Origin: an uncultured Shewanella sp.
GTDB taxonomy: Bacteria; Pseudomonadota; Gammaproteobacteria; Enterobacterales; Shewanellaceae
DNA length: 64,000 bases
Direction: 5' to 3'
Assembly: GCF_947497935.1 (NCBI RefSeq)
Contig: NZ_CANMIO010000004.1
Span: 305,231 to 369,230 of the forward strand
Shown here piece by piece: positions 1-9,935 of this stretch (the first letter of the stretch is position 1; the number at the start of each line of letters is the position of its first letter). A program made the translations under genes and the position numbers. The notes beneath the pieces were generated by a model that did no database searches, was not told the origin of the DNA, and worked only from the letters and a program-made list of their open reading frames with translations.

Positions 1-202
1 CAGTGATTTCAGCCAACTTGCCGAACATCACAACACGGTGCCATTCAGTACGCTCTTGCTGTTGACCTTGTTGGTCTTTCCAAGACTCACTTGTCGCCAC
101 GGTAATATTGGCTACGGCATTGCCGTTAGGCATATAACGTACTTCAGGATCTTGTCCTAAATTACCGACCAAAATTACTTTATTGACACCACGACTAGCC
201 AT
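1..202 (-). CDS. ssb: Single-stranded DNA-binding protein, N-terminal part (runs off the window)
   Basis: Reading the minus strand from the ATG at 202 gives [18 protein letters not shown] and then [20 protein letters not shown], the typical start of bacterial SSB and its OB fold. Only about 67 residues are in the window; the acidic C-terminal tail lies beyond base 1. The protein coats single-stranded DNA in replication, recombination and repair. AGGAGATT sits just upstream of the ATG. The transporter stop at 236 is 33 bases upstream on the same strand, so the two genes may share a transcript. Placement of ssb close to uvrA is the familiar gammaproteobacterial arrangement. Confidence 0.95.
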   Translation of the reverse strand, partial: MASRGVNKVILVGNLGQDPEVRYMPNGNAVANITVATSESWKDQQGQQQERTEWHRVVMFGKLAEIT

Positions 203-235
203 TGAAATCTCCTGGAACGTATATTAAATTTTTAC

Positions 236-1603
236 CTAATCGACAGAGCGTAACACAGCTCTGGCTTCTCTCAAATCGAAATGGTCATCTACTTTTAAAT
301 AAGCCACTTTCTCTTCGAGTACGACTATCGCTTCTGACACACCAGCTAATGCCGACAGTTCAGTAGCCATGGTGACTGCGCTCTGTTTGTCTGTCACATT
401 TGCTTCTAATGTGTAACTCTTCAGCAGCACTGGATTTTTCATACCGAAGGTCAATAAAAACCAGATGCACATTAGGCCTAACGCCACTGCAAAGACACCT
501 GATGCACCCACGAGTTGATAGGCGCCACCACCTAATAAACCACCACAAAATGCACCTAAAAATTGACTGGTCGAATAAACGCCCATTGCCGAGCCCTTAT
601 CGCCTACAGGGCAAAACTTGGCAATCAAGCTCGGTAATGACGCTTCCAAGTAATTAAAGCCGGTAAAGAACAAGACGACTGCAATGCTCAATACCACTAA
701 GTTATCGGCAAACATCGCCATCGACCCCAGTGCAGCCATCATGATGATAAGCGCAACTTGGAACATGCCTTTAGTATTATTACGTTTAACTCCAATAATA
801 ATCAGCGGCACCATCAAGAAGAATGCCCCCATAAAGGCCGGAAAGTACAGCATCCAGTGCTTTTCTTTGGCTAACCCGGCATCGACTAGATCCAGTGGTA
901 AGGCTACGAACACCGCTGTTAATACTAGATGCAGAATAAAAATACCCGCATCGAGTCTAAATAATTGTGGGTCCATTAACATGCGCTTGAGCTTTTCAGG
1001 CGCTGCAACCGTGTCGCCTTTAGGCGCTTGTGAGATGGGATTAGGTACTAAGGCTTGCACAATAATCATGCCCAGCAAAGCCAAGCCCGCTGTCATAAAG
1101 AACAGCCCTGACAAACCAAGATGCTGCGCCACAATTGGGCCAACGAGTAGAGAGAGCGCAAACGAGAAACCGATACACATACCGATAATCGCCATTACCT
1201 TAGTGCGTTGTTCGTCACGGGTAAGGTCGGCAGCAAGCGCTAACACGGCGGCGGCAATTGCGCCCATGCCTTGCAATGCTCGACCGGCGACTACGCCGTA
1301 AATAGTCTCGGCATTAGCGGCGACTAAGCTACCTAAGGCAAAAATAAGTAGTCCGGCGAGAATGATAGGTTTGCGGCCAAACTTATCAGATAAGATCCCC
1401 ATTGGGATTTGAAGAACCGCTTGGGTTAAGCCGTATGCACCAATGGCGATACCGACCCACAAAGGTGAGAAACCTTCGAGGTGTTGCCCGTAAAGTGCAA
1501 ACACTGGCATGATCATAAACAAGCCCATCATGCGCAAGCCAAATACACTGGCTAAAGAAAATGCGACTTTTTTCTCAGTCTTGGATAGTCCCTGGTTGGC
1601 CAT
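236..1603 (-). CDS. MFS drug/proton antiporter, YajR-like
   Basis: This is an inner-membrane major facilitator with about 12 hydrophobic segments. The loop after TM2 carries the motif-A sequence SDKFGRKP. After the last helix there is a soluble tail of about 60 residues (ending VAYLKVDDHFDLREARAVLRSVD in two parts: VAYLKVDDHFDL, REARAVLRSVD) that resembles the C-terminal ferredoxin-like YAM domain of YajR, so I assign it to the YajR branch of DHA1 exporters. The substrate cannot be read from sequence. I start at the ATG at 1603, which follows a G-rich Shine-Dalgarno; an upstream in-frame start at 1663 would add 20 unlikely residues. It lies between ssb and divergent uvrA. Confidence 0.85.
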   Translation of the reverse strand: MANQGLSKTEKKVAFSLASVFGLRMMGLFMIMPVFALYGQHLEGFSPLWVGIAIGAYGLTQAVLQIPMGILSDKFGRKPIILAGLLIFALGSLVAANAETIYGVVAGRALQGMGAIAAAVLALAADLTRDEQRTKVMAIIGMCIGFSFALSLLVGPIVAQHLGLSGLFFMTAGLALLGMIIVQALVPNPISQAPKGDTVAAPEKLKRMLMDPQLFRLDAGIFILHLVLTAVFVALPLDLVDAGLAKEKHWMLYFPAFMGAFFLMVPLIIIGVKRNNTKGMFQVALIIMMAALGSMAMFADNLVVLSIAVVLFFTGFNYLEASLPSLIAKFCPVGDKGSAMGVYSTSQFLGAFCGGLLGGGAYQLVGASGVFAVALGLMCIWFLLTFGMKNPVLLKSYTLEANVTDKQSAVTMATELSALAGVSEAIVVLEEKVAYLKVDDHFDLREARAVLRSVD

Positions 1604-1799
1604 GCCCCCGCCCTGATCTGTGAACTTGAAATAGGTCGCGGAGTTTATCACGAAGTTTTTCAATAACCCAAAAGTAAAAGTTAAAGGTGTATATTTGAGT
1701 CACGTTTTAACTATCTTACTCTCAAACCTGCAATATCAAGGGCTTCAAGCACTAGCTCGATGCAAAATCTCAATTTTCTCCTACAATTGATAGCCAGTT

Positions 1800-1815
1800 C
1801 TGTCTATTTCCGCAG
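1800..1815. promoter_or_regulatory. Possible LexA (SOS) box upstream of uvrA
   Basis: CTGT, eight bases, then GCAG lies 55-70 bases before the uvrA start. The LexA consensus is CTGT-N8-ACAG, so there is one mismatch in the outer tetramers. uvrA is a classic SOS gene, which makes this the best candidate in the intergenic region. The central eight bases are not the usual alternating TA, so it would be a weak site. Confidence 0.35.
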
Positions 1816-1869
1816 GCAATTTTGTGAGATACTTAACCACTTTTTTCGGCTTTGAGATCTGAACGCTAG

Positions 1870-4713
1870 ATGGAAAATATTGAAGTACGTGGTGCTCGTA
1901 CCCACAATCTTAAAAACATCAACCTGACTATTCCTCGCGACAAACTTATCGTGATCACCGGACTGTCGGGTTCTGGCAAATCATCTCTTGCATTTGACAC
2001 CTTGTACGCAGAAGGACAACGACGCTATGTCGAGTCATTATCTGCCTATGCGCGTCAATTCTTGAGTTTGATGGAAAAGCCTGATGTTGATCATATTGAG
2101 GGATTAAGCCCTGCAATTTCTATCGAGCAAAAGTCTACATCTCATAACCCTCGCTCAACCGTGGGTACCATTACCGAAATCTACGATTATTTACGTCTGC
2201 TGTTTGCCCGTGTCGGCGAACCTCGCTGCCCGACTCATGGTGAGCCTTTAGCGGCGCAAACCATTAGCCAAATGGTCGATAAGGTTCTTGAACTGCCTGA
2301 AGGCAGCCGCCAAATGCTACTCGCTCCTGTCGTGAACAACCGTAAAGGCGAGCACGTTAAACTGTTAGAAAGTTTATCCGCTCAAGGTTATATTCGCGCT
2401 CGCATCGACGGTGAAGTGTGTGACTTAACCGATCCACCAGAACTAGACCTTCACGTTAAGCACACCATTGAAGTGGTCGTTGACCGTTTTAAGGTACGCG
2501 ATGACATGAAACAGCGCTTAGCCGAGTCATTTGAAACGGCGCTAGAGTTATCTGGCGGTATCGCAAAAGTAACCTGCATGGAGCCCGTCGAAGGTAGAGC
2601 TAAGCCTGAAGAGCATGTCTTTTCGGCTAACTTCGCCTGCCCTGTATGTGGCTACTCGATGGCTGAGCTTGAGCCAAGGATTTTCTCATTTAACAATCCA
2701 GCTGGCGCCTGCCAGACTTGTGACGGCCTAGGCGTACAACAGTTTTTCGATCCAGAGCGCGTGATCACCAATACCGAGCTGTCATTAGCTGGCGGAGCCA
2801 TTCGAGGCTGGGATAGACGTAACTTCTATTACTTCCAGATGTTGACCTCCCTCGCCGAGCACTACAAGTTTGATATCGAGAAGCCGTTCGAACAGCTAAC
2901 CGATGACGTACGCAAAATCGTACTCTACGGTTCAGGCAATCAGAGCATCGCGTTTAAGTACATCAACGACCGCGGCGATGTGGTCGTAAGAAATCATCCC
3001 TTCGAAGGGATCTTAAACAACATGGACAGACGCTACCGTGAAACAGAGTCAAATGCGGTTCGTGAAGAGCTGACAAAGTTTATCAACACTCAGTCTTGTC
3101 AAAGCTGTGGTGGCTCTCGTCTACGTGAAGAAGCCCGTAATGTATTTATTGAAGACCTAAATCTACCAGTGTTGACCCAATGGTCAATCGGTGAAGCCGC
3201 GCAATACTTTGAGCACTTAGAGCTAACGGGGCAACGTGCCCAGATAGCCGATAAGATCTTAAAAGAGGTACGCGATCGTTTAGGCTTCCTAGTAAACGTT
3301 GGCTTAAATTATTTAAGCCTTTCTCGCTCTGCCGACACCCTTTCAGGCGGTGAAGCCCAGCGTATTCGTCTTGCCAGCCAAATTGGTGCCGGTCTCGTGG
3401 GGGTAATGTATGTTCTCGATGAGCCGTCTATTGGTCTGCATCAGCGTGATAACGAGCGCTTGCTACAAACCCTTATCCACCTGCGTGACTTAGGTAACAC
3501 TGTGATTGTGGTTGAGCACGATGAAGATGCGATTCGCATGGCGGATCACGTCATCGATATCGGTCCAGGTGCAGGTGTACACGGCGGCCAAGTGATTGGC
3601 GAGGGTACATTGCAGGACTTACTTAACTGCAAAGAATCAATCACAGGCCAATACCTGTCAGGCGAGAAACAAATTCACATTAAGACTGAGCGCACTCAGT
3701 ACGATGCAAGCAAGCTGATTGAGTTATTTGGCGCATCGGGCAACAATCTTAAAAATGTCGACTTACAAATTCCTGTGGGCTTATTCACCTGTATTACCGG
3801 TGTGTCAGGCTCAGGTAAGTCGACACTGATCAACGACACCTTCTACAAGATTGCTCATATGCAGTTAAATGGTGCAACGGTTGACGAGCCTTCTCCTTAT
3901 AAGAAAGTTGTCGGCATGGACCATTGCGATAAGGTAGTCGATATCGATCAGAGCCCTATCGGCCGCACACCGCGCTCGAACCCTGCGACTTATACCGGTA
4001 TTTTTACTCCTATCCGAGAGCTATTTGCTGCCACCCAAGAGTCACGTACCCGTGGCTACCAGCCTGGTCGCTTCTCATTCAACGTCAAAGGTGGTCGCTG
4101 CGAGGCTTGCCAGGGCGATGGTTTAATCAAGGTTGAGATGCACTTCCTACCCGATGTGTATGTCCCCTGTGATAGCTGTAAGGGTCAGCGCTATAACCGT
4201 GAAACCTTAGATGTTCGCTTTAAGGGTAAGAATATTCACGAAGTGCTGCAGATGACAGTGGAAGAAGCGCGTCCGTTCTTCGATGCCATTCCAGCGATTG
4301 CTCGTAAACTTCAGACCTTAATGGATGTGGGTTTGTCATATATTCGCCTAGGTCAAAGCGCCACGACCCTGTCGGGTGGTGAAGCCCAGCGCGTTAAACT
4401 TGCCAAAGAGCTATCTAAACGCGACACAGGTAAGACGCTATACATTCTCGATGAACCAACAACGGGTCTGCACTTTGCCGATATCCAATTGCTTTTAGAT
4501 GTTTTGCATCGTCTCAAGTCCCATGGCAACACTATCGTGGTGATCGAGCACAACCTGGATGTGATAAAAACGGCTGATTGGATCATCGATCTAGGTCCTG
4601 AAGGGGGCTCTGGTGGTGGTACTATTTTAGTCGCAGGCACACCTGAAGAGGTTGCCGAACATACCGAGTCCCATACCGCGCGCTTCTTAAAGCCACTTTT
4701 AAGTAAAGCATAG
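1870..4713 (+). CDS. uvrA: Excinuclease ABC subunit A
   Basis: 947 residues (E. coli UvrA is 940). It is the damage-recognition ATPase of nucleotide excision repair, loading UvrB at lesions. The N-terminal ATPase shows [12 protein letters not shown] (Walker A, about residue 32) and a split ABC signature ([16 protein letters not shown]) followed by [10 protein letters not shown]. The second half repeats this with [26 protein letters not shown] and [10 protein letters not shown]. Two zinc modules are visible: CPVCGY paired with CQTCDGLG, and CEACQGDG paired with CDSCKGQR. All catalytic motifs look intact. The ATG at 1870 matches the family start [15 protein letters not shown]. Confidence 0.98.
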   Translation: MENIEVRGARTHNLKNINLTIPRDKLIVITGLSGSGKSSLAFDTLYAEGQRRYVESLSAYARQFLSLMEKPDVDHIEGLSPAISIEQKSTSHNPRSTVGTITEIYDYLRLLFARVGEPRCPTHGEPLAAQTISQMVDKVLELPEGSRQMLLAPVVNNRKGEHVKLLESLSAQGYIRARIDGEVCDLTDPPELDLHVKHTIEVVVDRFKVRDDMKQRLAESFETALELSGGIAKVTCMEPVEGRAKPEEHVFSANFACPVCGYSMAELEPRIFSFNNPAGACQTCDGLGVQQFFDPERVITNTELSLAGGAIRGWDRRNFYYFQMLTSLAEHYKFDIEKPFEQLTDDVRKIVLYGSGNQSIAFKYINDRGDVVVRNHPFEGILNNMDRRYRETESNAVREELTKFINTQSCQSCGGSRLREEARNVFIEDLNLPVLTQWSIGEAAQYFEHLELTGQRAQIADKILKEVRDRLGFLVNVGLNYLSLSRSADTLSGGEAQRIRLASQIGAGLVGVMYVLDEPSIGLHQRDNERLLQTLIHLRDLGNTVIVVEHDEDAIRMADHVIDIGPGAGVHGGQVIGEGTLQDLLNCKESITGQYLSGEKQIHIKTERTQYDASKLIELFGASGNNLKNVDLQIPVGLFTCITGVSGSGKSTLINDTFYKIAHMQLNGATVDEPSPYKKVVGMDHCDKVVDIDQSPIGRTPRSNPATYTGIFTPIRELFAATQESRTRGYQPGRFSFNVKGGRCEACQGDGLIKVEMHFLPDVYVPCDSCKGQRYNRETLDVRFKGKNIHEVLQMTVEEARPFFDAIPAIARKLQTLMDVGLSYIRLGQSATTLSGGEAQRVKLAKELSKRDTGKTLYILDEPTTGLHFADIQLLLDVLHRLKSHGNTIVVIEHNLDVIKTADWIIDLGPEGGSGGGTILVAGTPEEVAEHTESHTARFLKPLLSKA

Positions 4714-4730
4714 AGCCAGTTAGAGACTTA

Positions 4731-5114
4731 ATGCACTTTAGAAACCTCTTCTTAAGCACTGGCCTAGTGATGACCCTAGGCCTACTGCTTATTGCCGTGA
4801 TAGATCCCCTGATTAGTAACGGGAAGTCCCTCAAAGCTCGTGTCATTGACAGTGATGAGGACTCGAGTACCATCGCCCTACCCGATGGCAGTATCGCTCG
4901 CGTGGCTGCCGGTAATCTGAAAGAACAATCACTGATTAAGGTTGCCCCTAAGCAGCGACTGTTCTCTCGGCTACCTGTCTATAAACTCAAGCAAACCTTG
5001 TCCCAGCCACAGCATAAAGCGCAAACACAAACACAAACACAAACACAAACAAGCATGAGTAAAAAACAATCGCTATTCATAGAGCGAGAGACTAATCTCA
5101 ATACAAGAGGATAG
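4731..5114 (+). CDS. Small single-pass membrane protein of unknown function
   Basis: 127 residues. A hydrophobic stretch at about residues 6-27 (LFLSTGLVMTLGLLLIAVI) suggests a signal anchor, followed by a soluble segment with a short beta-like motif (STIALPDGSIARVAAGN) and a polar tail. The tail has an alternating Gln-Thr run encoded by five copies of a caaaca hexamer at 5022-5051. It begins 17 bases after the uvrA stop and ends 22 bases before the M28 peptidase, so co-transcription is likely. I do not recognise a family. The ribosome-binding site is weak. Confidence 0.6.
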   Translation: MHFRNLFLSTGLVMTLGLLLIAVIDPLISNGKSLKARVIDSDEDSSTIALPDGSIARVAAGNLKEQSLIKVAPKQRLFSRLPVYKLKQTLSQPQHKAQTQTQTQTQTSMSKKQSLFIERETNLNTRG

Positions 5115-5136
5115 ATAACTCCTAAAGGCAAAATGG

Positions 5137-6096
5137 ATGCGGCTATTAACCTGCTTGATTGTAAGTTTAGTAATACTCACCTCCTGTACTGCTCGTCCCT
5201 ATTGCGATACACAACCTAGGATTTCTTGGGCCGATATAAGTACTATTACCGCCGATTTGCATACCCTAAGCTCAGACCGTTTATCGGGACGAAAAACGGG
5301 CACCCAAGGCGCCTCGCTTACGAGAGCATATCTGAGCCAGCGTTTTGAGCAGATAGGGCTCCTTCCCTGGCAAGGCCAATACCAACACCCTTTTAACTAC
5401 CGCCGCTCACTCAATGATAGAGTCGGGGTCAATATGATCGGTGTCATTCCCGCACAATTAGAAACCTCAAAGTGGCGAATCGTCATGGCCCACTATGACC
5501 ATTTAGGTAGCAATGGCAGTGGCTATTATCCTGGTGCCGATGATAACGCTTCGGGAATAGCAGGCTTATTACAACTAGCACAACAAGCCAAAATCCAAGG
5601 CAGCAAAATTAACCTACTGTTTGTCGCCACAGATGCTGAAGAACCTGGACTTTATGGCAGTTATGCCCTAGTAAATGAGCTTAAGTTGGCTAGCACCAGC
5701 CCCGATCTTGAGCAGATAGAGCTAGCCATCAACCTTGATATGATAGGCCGGCCCAGTCGAAATGGCGCCATCTACATTGAGGGAGCAAGACGCTTTGACT
5801 CCTTCTCTGAGATGCGAAAGTCTCTAAAAAAAACTAATCAGATCTGCATTCGAACCCAGCAACCAAAGGCCTTCGATGGCTCAGTTATCGCTATCGACTT
5901 TCTTCGCGCCTCCGACCACTACCCCTTCCATCAAGTGGGTATACCTTGGCTCTACTTTGGCGTGCCTATCCATAGGGACTACCACCAACCGACTGACACC
6001 CCAGATAAAATAGATATTAATTTTCTCGCGGCTGTTAGCGAATCGGCATACCAACTGCTTGAAATAGACAGTTTACTCCTCAATAGTCCTCAATAA
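5137..6096 (+). CDS. M28-family zinc aminopeptidase-like lipoprotein
   Basis: 319 residues. The N-terminus is a lipoprotein signal with lipobox LTSC (Cys17), so it is probably anchored in an envelope membrane facing the periplasm. The M28 metal ligands are visible in order: H119 in MAHYDHLG, D135 in GADDNASG, the E168/E169 pair in DAEEPG, D201 in LDMIGRP and a C-terminal His in HRDYHQPTD. All positions for a di-zinc aminopeptidase are therefore present. The peptide substrate is unknown. The ATG at 5137 follows AAAGG; an overlapping ATG at 5133 is out of frame. Confidence 0.85.
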   Translation: MRLLTCLIVSLVILTSCTARPYCDTQPRISWADISTITADLHTLSSDRLSGRKTGTQGASLTRAYLSQRFEQIGLLPWQGQYQHPFNYRRSLNDRVGVNMIGVIPAQLETSKWRIVMAHYDHLGSNGSGYYPGADDNASGIAGLLQLAQQAKIQGSKINLLFVATDAEEPGLYGSYALVNELKLASTSPDLEQIELAINLDMIGRPSRNGAIYIEGARRFDSFSEMRKSLKKTNQICIRTQQPKAFDGSVIAIDFLRASDHYPFHQVGIPWLYFGVPIHRDYHQPTDTPDKIDINFLAAVSESAYQLLEIDSLLLNSPQ

Positions 6097-6324
6097 ATGT
6101 ACTGATTAATCATTTTTTGAGCTAGCTAACCTATTATTTGGCCTACTATTTGCTTTGAAATATGATAAAACGCCAGTATTAATTGGTATTACCAATTATA
6201 AGCTGCTATACTAGTCGGCTTACTGATACGTTTTCGGTGCGGGAAGTCGACACGGGGTTGATTTTCTGTCTATTACACTTAAGCACATACTTTTGTGCTC
6301 TGCTATTCCACAAGGCTACAACCC

Positions 6325-8172
6325 ATGTCATCCAGTGAAAAAACTTTCCGCGAACTCGGTCTTGCCGAGCCTTTGTTGCGTGCTCTTGACGAGTTAGGTT
6401 ACGAAAAACCAACTCCTATTCAGGCAGCAAGTATCGAGCCTCTAATGGCTGGTAAAGATATTCTAGGTCAAGCTCAAACAGGTACAGGTAAAACAGGTGC
6501 TTTCGCACTGCCTCTACTAAACAGCATTGATCCAACAACTAATGCACCACAAATTCTAGTACTAGCGCCAACACGTGAACTTGCAGTTCAGGTTGCTGAA
6601 GCGTTCGGTAGCTACGCAAAATTCATGAAGGGCCTACACGTTCTGCCAATTTACGGCGGACAAAGCATGCACCAACAGTTAAATGCATTGCGTCGTGGTC
6701 CTCAAATCATCGTTGGTACTCCTGGCCGTGTTATGGACCATATGCGTCGTGGCACACTAAAGCTTGATACATTGAAAGCTATGGTTCTGGACGAAGCCGA
6801 TGAAATGCTAAAAATGGGCTTCATCGATGATATCGAGTGGATCCTGGAGCACACGCCTAAGTCACGCCAGTTAGCGCTATTCTCTGCAACAATGCCAGAG
6901 CAGATTAAGCGTGTTGCGAACAAATACCTAAATGAGCCACAGCATGTAAGTATCGCGGCGACTCACACAACGGTTGAAACTATTGAACAGCGTTTCGTTC
7001 AAGTATCACAGCACAACAAACTAGAAGCACTTGTTCGTGTTCTAGAAGTTGAGAAGACTGAAGGTATCATTATCTTCGTTCGTACTCGTAACAGCTGTGT
7101 TGAATTAGCTGAAAAGCTAGAAGCTCGTGGCTATGCATCATCACCACTACACGGTGACATGAACCAGCAAGCGCGTGAGCGTGCTGTTGATCAACTTAAA
7201 CGTGGTCAACTAGACATCATCATCGCAACTGACGTTGCGGCTCGTGGTCTTGACGTTGAGCGTATTGGACACGTAGTTAACTACGATATTCCTTACGATA
7301 CTGAAGCTTATGTTCACCGTATTGGCCGTACAGGCCGTGCTGGTCGTTCAGGTATGGCGATTCTTTTCGTTACACACCGTGAAATGCGTATGCTACGCAC
7401 TATCGAACGTGCAACTAAGAGCCGCATTTCACCAATGGACGTGCCAAGCCCAGAGACAGTGACTGAACGTCGTCTTTCTCGTCTAGGTGAGCAAGTAGCT
7501 GAAATCATTTCGCAAGATCTAGACTTCATGAAAGGCGCTGTCGCTAAACTTTGTCAAGAGCTAGAGGTTGATACTGACGTACTTGCAGCAGCACTTCTGC
7601 ATCAAGTACAGAAAGATCGTCCACTGCAGTTACCTGCAATGAACGAACGTCAACGTGATAGCCGTGACGACCGTAACTCTCGTGACCGTAATGACCGTGG
7701 CCCACGTGATCGTAGCGACCGTCCACGTCGTGAATCTCGCCCAACACCTGCAAACTTAGGTGCAGCTGATTCATTAAAGGACAATCCAGACGTTAAGATG
7801 TGCCGTTACATCATCGATGTAGGTCGTGACAATGGTGTTGGTGTAGGTAACATCGTTGGCGCAGTTGCGAACGAAGCTAACATCGACAGCCGTTACATTG
7901 GTCAAATCCAGTTATTCGACCAAGTGACTGCAATCGACTTACCAGACGGCATGCCAAAAGAAGTATTACAGCACCTTAAGAAAGTGCGTGTATGTGGCCG
8001 TCCACTAAATATCCGTGAAGCCGCTGGTGAAACGTTTGCAAATACTTCAGGTGGCGATAGCCGTCCACCACGTCGCCCACGTAAGCCTGCGGGTGATCGC
8101 GGCGAGCGTAGTGACCGTCGTCCTTCAGGTGACAGAAAGCCGCACCGTAAAGGTCCAAGAGACGCAGAATAA
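6325..8172 (+). CDS. deaD: ATP-dependent DEAD-box RNA helicase DeaD/CsdA
   Basis: 615 residues from the ATG at 6325 (MSSSEKTFRELGLAEPLL). It unwinds structured RNA in ribosome assembly and mRNA turnover, notably in the cold. Motifs: AQTGTGKT (I), PTRELA (Ia), DEAD in VLDEADEMLKMGF (II), SAT (III), and ATDVAARGLD plus HRIGRTGRAGR (V, VI). A DbpA-type RNA-binding domain follows (MCRYIIDVGRDNGVGVGNIV), and the tail is rich in Arg, Asp and Pro. Length and order fit CsdA. An in-frame start at 6295 would add 10 residues and is less likely. Codon use appears strongly biased, as in highly expressed genes. A strong terminator follows. Confidence 0.96.
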   Translation: MSSSEKTFRELGLAEPLLRALDELGYEKPTPIQAASIEPLMAGKDILGQAQTGTGKTGAFALPLLNSIDPTTNAPQILVLAPTRELAVQVAEAFGSYAKFMKGLHVLPIYGGQSMHQQLNALRRGPQIIVGTPGRVMDHMRRGTLKLDTLKAMVLDEADEMLKMGFIDDIEWILEHTPKSRQLALFSATMPEQIKRVANKYLNEPQHVSIAATHTTVETIEQRFVQVSQHNKLEALVRVLEVEKTEGIIIFVRTRNSCVELAEKLEARGYASSPLHGDMNQQARERAVDQLKRGQLDIIIATDVAARGLDVERIGHVVNYDIPYDTEAYVHRIGRTGRAGRSGMAILFVTHREMRMLRTIERATKSRISPMDVPSPETVTERRLSRLGEQVAEIISQDLDFMKGAVAKLCQELEVDTDVLAAALLHQVQKDRPLQLPAMNERQRDSRDDRNSRDRNDRGPRDRSDRPRRESRPTPANLGAADSLKDNPDVKMCRYIIDVGRDNGVGVGNIVGAVANEANIDSRYIGQIQLFDQVTAIDLPDGMPKEVLQHLKKVRVCGRPLNIREAAGETFANTSGGDSRPPRRPRKPAGDRGERSDRRPSGDRKPHRKGPRDAE

Positions 8173-8214
8173 GTCTTAGTGTTTGGAACGTCGAGTTCCA
8201 ATAGCTAGCTAAAG

Positions 8215-8241
8215 AAAAGGAGCCTAATGGCTCCTTTTTTT
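8215..8241 (+). terminator. Rho-independent terminator after deaD
   Basis: Stem aaaggagcc / ggctccttt with loop taat, followed by a T run, starting about 45 bases after the deaD stop. This is a textbook intrinsic terminator. Confidence 0.92.
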
Positions 8242-8556
8242 GTTGTCTGTCATATCGCCCCTGCTATATCAGATAGTCATCACTCGTCCAGCTTATTAAC
8301 TTCCTCATTGCTGCCAACTCGTCACGACCGAGAGCGATAGAAGATTGCCGCTATGCTCAACCTTTACTTCGATAACTTATTCACGATAGCAATGTCACCT
8401 TAAACTGTTGCTAATGCAGTGTTTGTCATTGTACCTTTGAAGATCTTCTCACAAGCCGTTTACTCGGCTGTTTAAGCTATACTTATGCCAATGCTAGATA
8501 GTGAATACCAAATGTAGAACCTAATGAATCGATAGAGCTCTGTTAACAAGGGGCAT
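8242..8556. other. Intergenic stretch with no gene seen
   Basis: About 315 bases between the deaD terminator and the terminator of the convergent DMT transporter. I see no long reading frame with coding character, tRNA shape or clear operator here. Confidence 0.5.
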
Positions 8557-8580
8557 AAAAAAGCCACCGATAACGGTGGC
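8557..8580 (-). terminator. Rho-independent terminator of the DMT transporter
   Basis: The hairpin gccaccg-ataa-cggtggc (8563-8580) is followed on the minus strand by six T. It lies about 55 bases beyond the stop of the transporter. Confidence 0.88.
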
Positions 8581-8634
8581 GACTTATTTGAAACATAAGC
8601 TCTAAAGCTTAAGTTTATCGCGCTAGCTCAAAGT

Positions 8635-9600
8635 CTAAGCGGCGGCCTTAAGCCCTCGTAACGCTCTGCGTTTTTGCCAAATAGGCGACAGCTGAACCAC
8701 GATGATAGACACGATAATCAATACAATACCAGTAAAGGATAGCGGGTCGATAATAGCCCCTTTGATTAAGTCGCTCCACCAACCAAGACTCACCACAATT
8801 GCGGTTAAACTAAAGCTGATCACCGGCGTTAACGCCAACATCGCACTTACCTGCCCTGTTGGCCAGTACTTCATTGATTGGCCAAAGCAACCGTAGGCTA
8901 TCAAGGTATTGATGGCACAAAAGATAGCAATAGCCCATTCATTACTGTCCATTAAAGCAAACTGACCTAAATCACTAAAAGGCGCCATCGCAAAAATGCC
9001 GAAGAGGTAAATAAATAATAAAATATTATTCGGCGATAAACGCTTGATCATCGACTTCTGAATTAACGCGTAACTTGCCCAAGACAATACTGAGAATTGA
9101 ACAATCAATACGCCTTTCCATACCTCTGACGGCCCAGCAGAAAAATCGAGGTAAGGATGAAAGAACATCAACATACCTAATCCCAAAGTAGCAAAACAGC
9201 TCATTTGCAGGGCATTTAGTCTTTCTTTAAAAAGTAACATGCCGCCAAAAGCGAGAAAGAATGGTGCTGTCTGAAAGTTTAATTGCGCCGAGCCCGGCGC
9301 AAGGTACTTAAGCGAATAAACAAACGAAACGTAGTTAAAGATTAGAAAGATGCCCGCTAATGCCAGCTTCCCCCATGAACGTTTATCTAAGCCTTTAAAC
9401 TGCTTAATACTGCCGCTAAGACATTGAATAGCAAAGCTCACTACCAGTGCGACCAAGAAACGAAACCAGGTTAACGTGACAGGATCGATAAAAAGCCCTG
9501 ATAGCTTAAGTGCTATGGGGAGTAATCCCCAAAACAGCACTGCAACTGAAATAAAAATAAATCCGAGTTTAAACTCTGCACGCTGAGAAAGCGTATCCAT
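8635..9600 (-). CDS. DMT-superfamily (EamA) transporter
   Basis: 321 residues, with about ten hydrophobic segments arranged as two EamA repeats of five helices each; the first starts near FIFISVAVLFWGLLPIAL. Members export amino acids or other metabolites across the inner membrane. The motif APGSAQLNFQTAPFF at about residues 96-110 sits at the typical end of the first repeat. The substrate cannot be inferred. It stands alone on the minus strand with its own terminator. Confidence 0.85.
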   Translation of the reverse strand: MDTLSQRAEFKLGFIFISVAVLFWGLLPIALKLSGLFIDPVTLTWFRFLVALVVSFAIQCLSGSIKQFKGLDKRSWGKLALAGIFLIFNYVSFVYSLKYLAPGSAQLNFQTAPFFLAFGGMLLFKERLNALQMSCFATLGLGMLMFFHPYLDFSAGPSEVWKGVLIVQFSVLSWASYALIQKSMIKRLSPNNILLFIYLFGIFAMAPFSDLGQFALMDSNEWAIAIFCAINTLIAYGCFGQSMKYWPTGQVSAMLALTPVISFSLTAIVVSLGWWSDLIKGAIIDPLSFTGIVLIIVSIIVVQLSPIWQKRRALRGLKAAA

Positions 9601-9670
9601 GATAGGTAACTCATTGAAGGTATAACAAGACCGCAGATAGTGCCTGAATCAGCTGACTTGGTCTAGAGGA

Positions 9671-9919
9671 CTAGTTGATTCTCTTGTACAAAGTCTGTTG
9701 ACTAGTAATATCAGCCTTTAGAGACTCTAAACAAGATTCACAAATACAAGCAGTTCCATTTAACAGGGCCTGTTTATCCTTCTCTAAAACTTGATCTAAC
9801 AAGCTTTTATCCGGAAAGGTTTGTTTACTGCACCAGCATTGCTCTATCGTGTGACCCGTTTGCACACTGCAGCCGTTAGCTCGTTGGCATAATGGGCACT
9901 GCTTAGCTTTTTCAGTCAT
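9671..9919 (-). CDS. Cysteine-rich CWC-family protein
   Basis: 82 residues from the ATG at 9919 (MTEKAKQCPLCQRANGC). Seven or more cysteines form the pattern CPLC...NGC...QCWCSK...CICESC, which is the cysteine-rich CWC signature and is probably metal binding. The function is unknown. It starts 16 bases after the stop of the GFA-like gene, so the two are likely one operon. An upstream in-frame start at 9964 would overlap that gene and add a non-conserved segment. Confidence 0.75.
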   Translation of the reverse strand: MTEKAKQCPLCQRANGCSVQTGHTIEQCWCSKQTFPDKSLLDQVLEKDKQALLNGTACICESCLESLKADITSQQTLYKRIN

Positions 9920-9935
9920 TTTCACTCTACTTGGG

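Noticed and set aside
400..1301. Plus-strand open frames opposite the MFS gene
   Set aside because: They are shadows of the transporter gene in antisense frames, with no ribosome sites.
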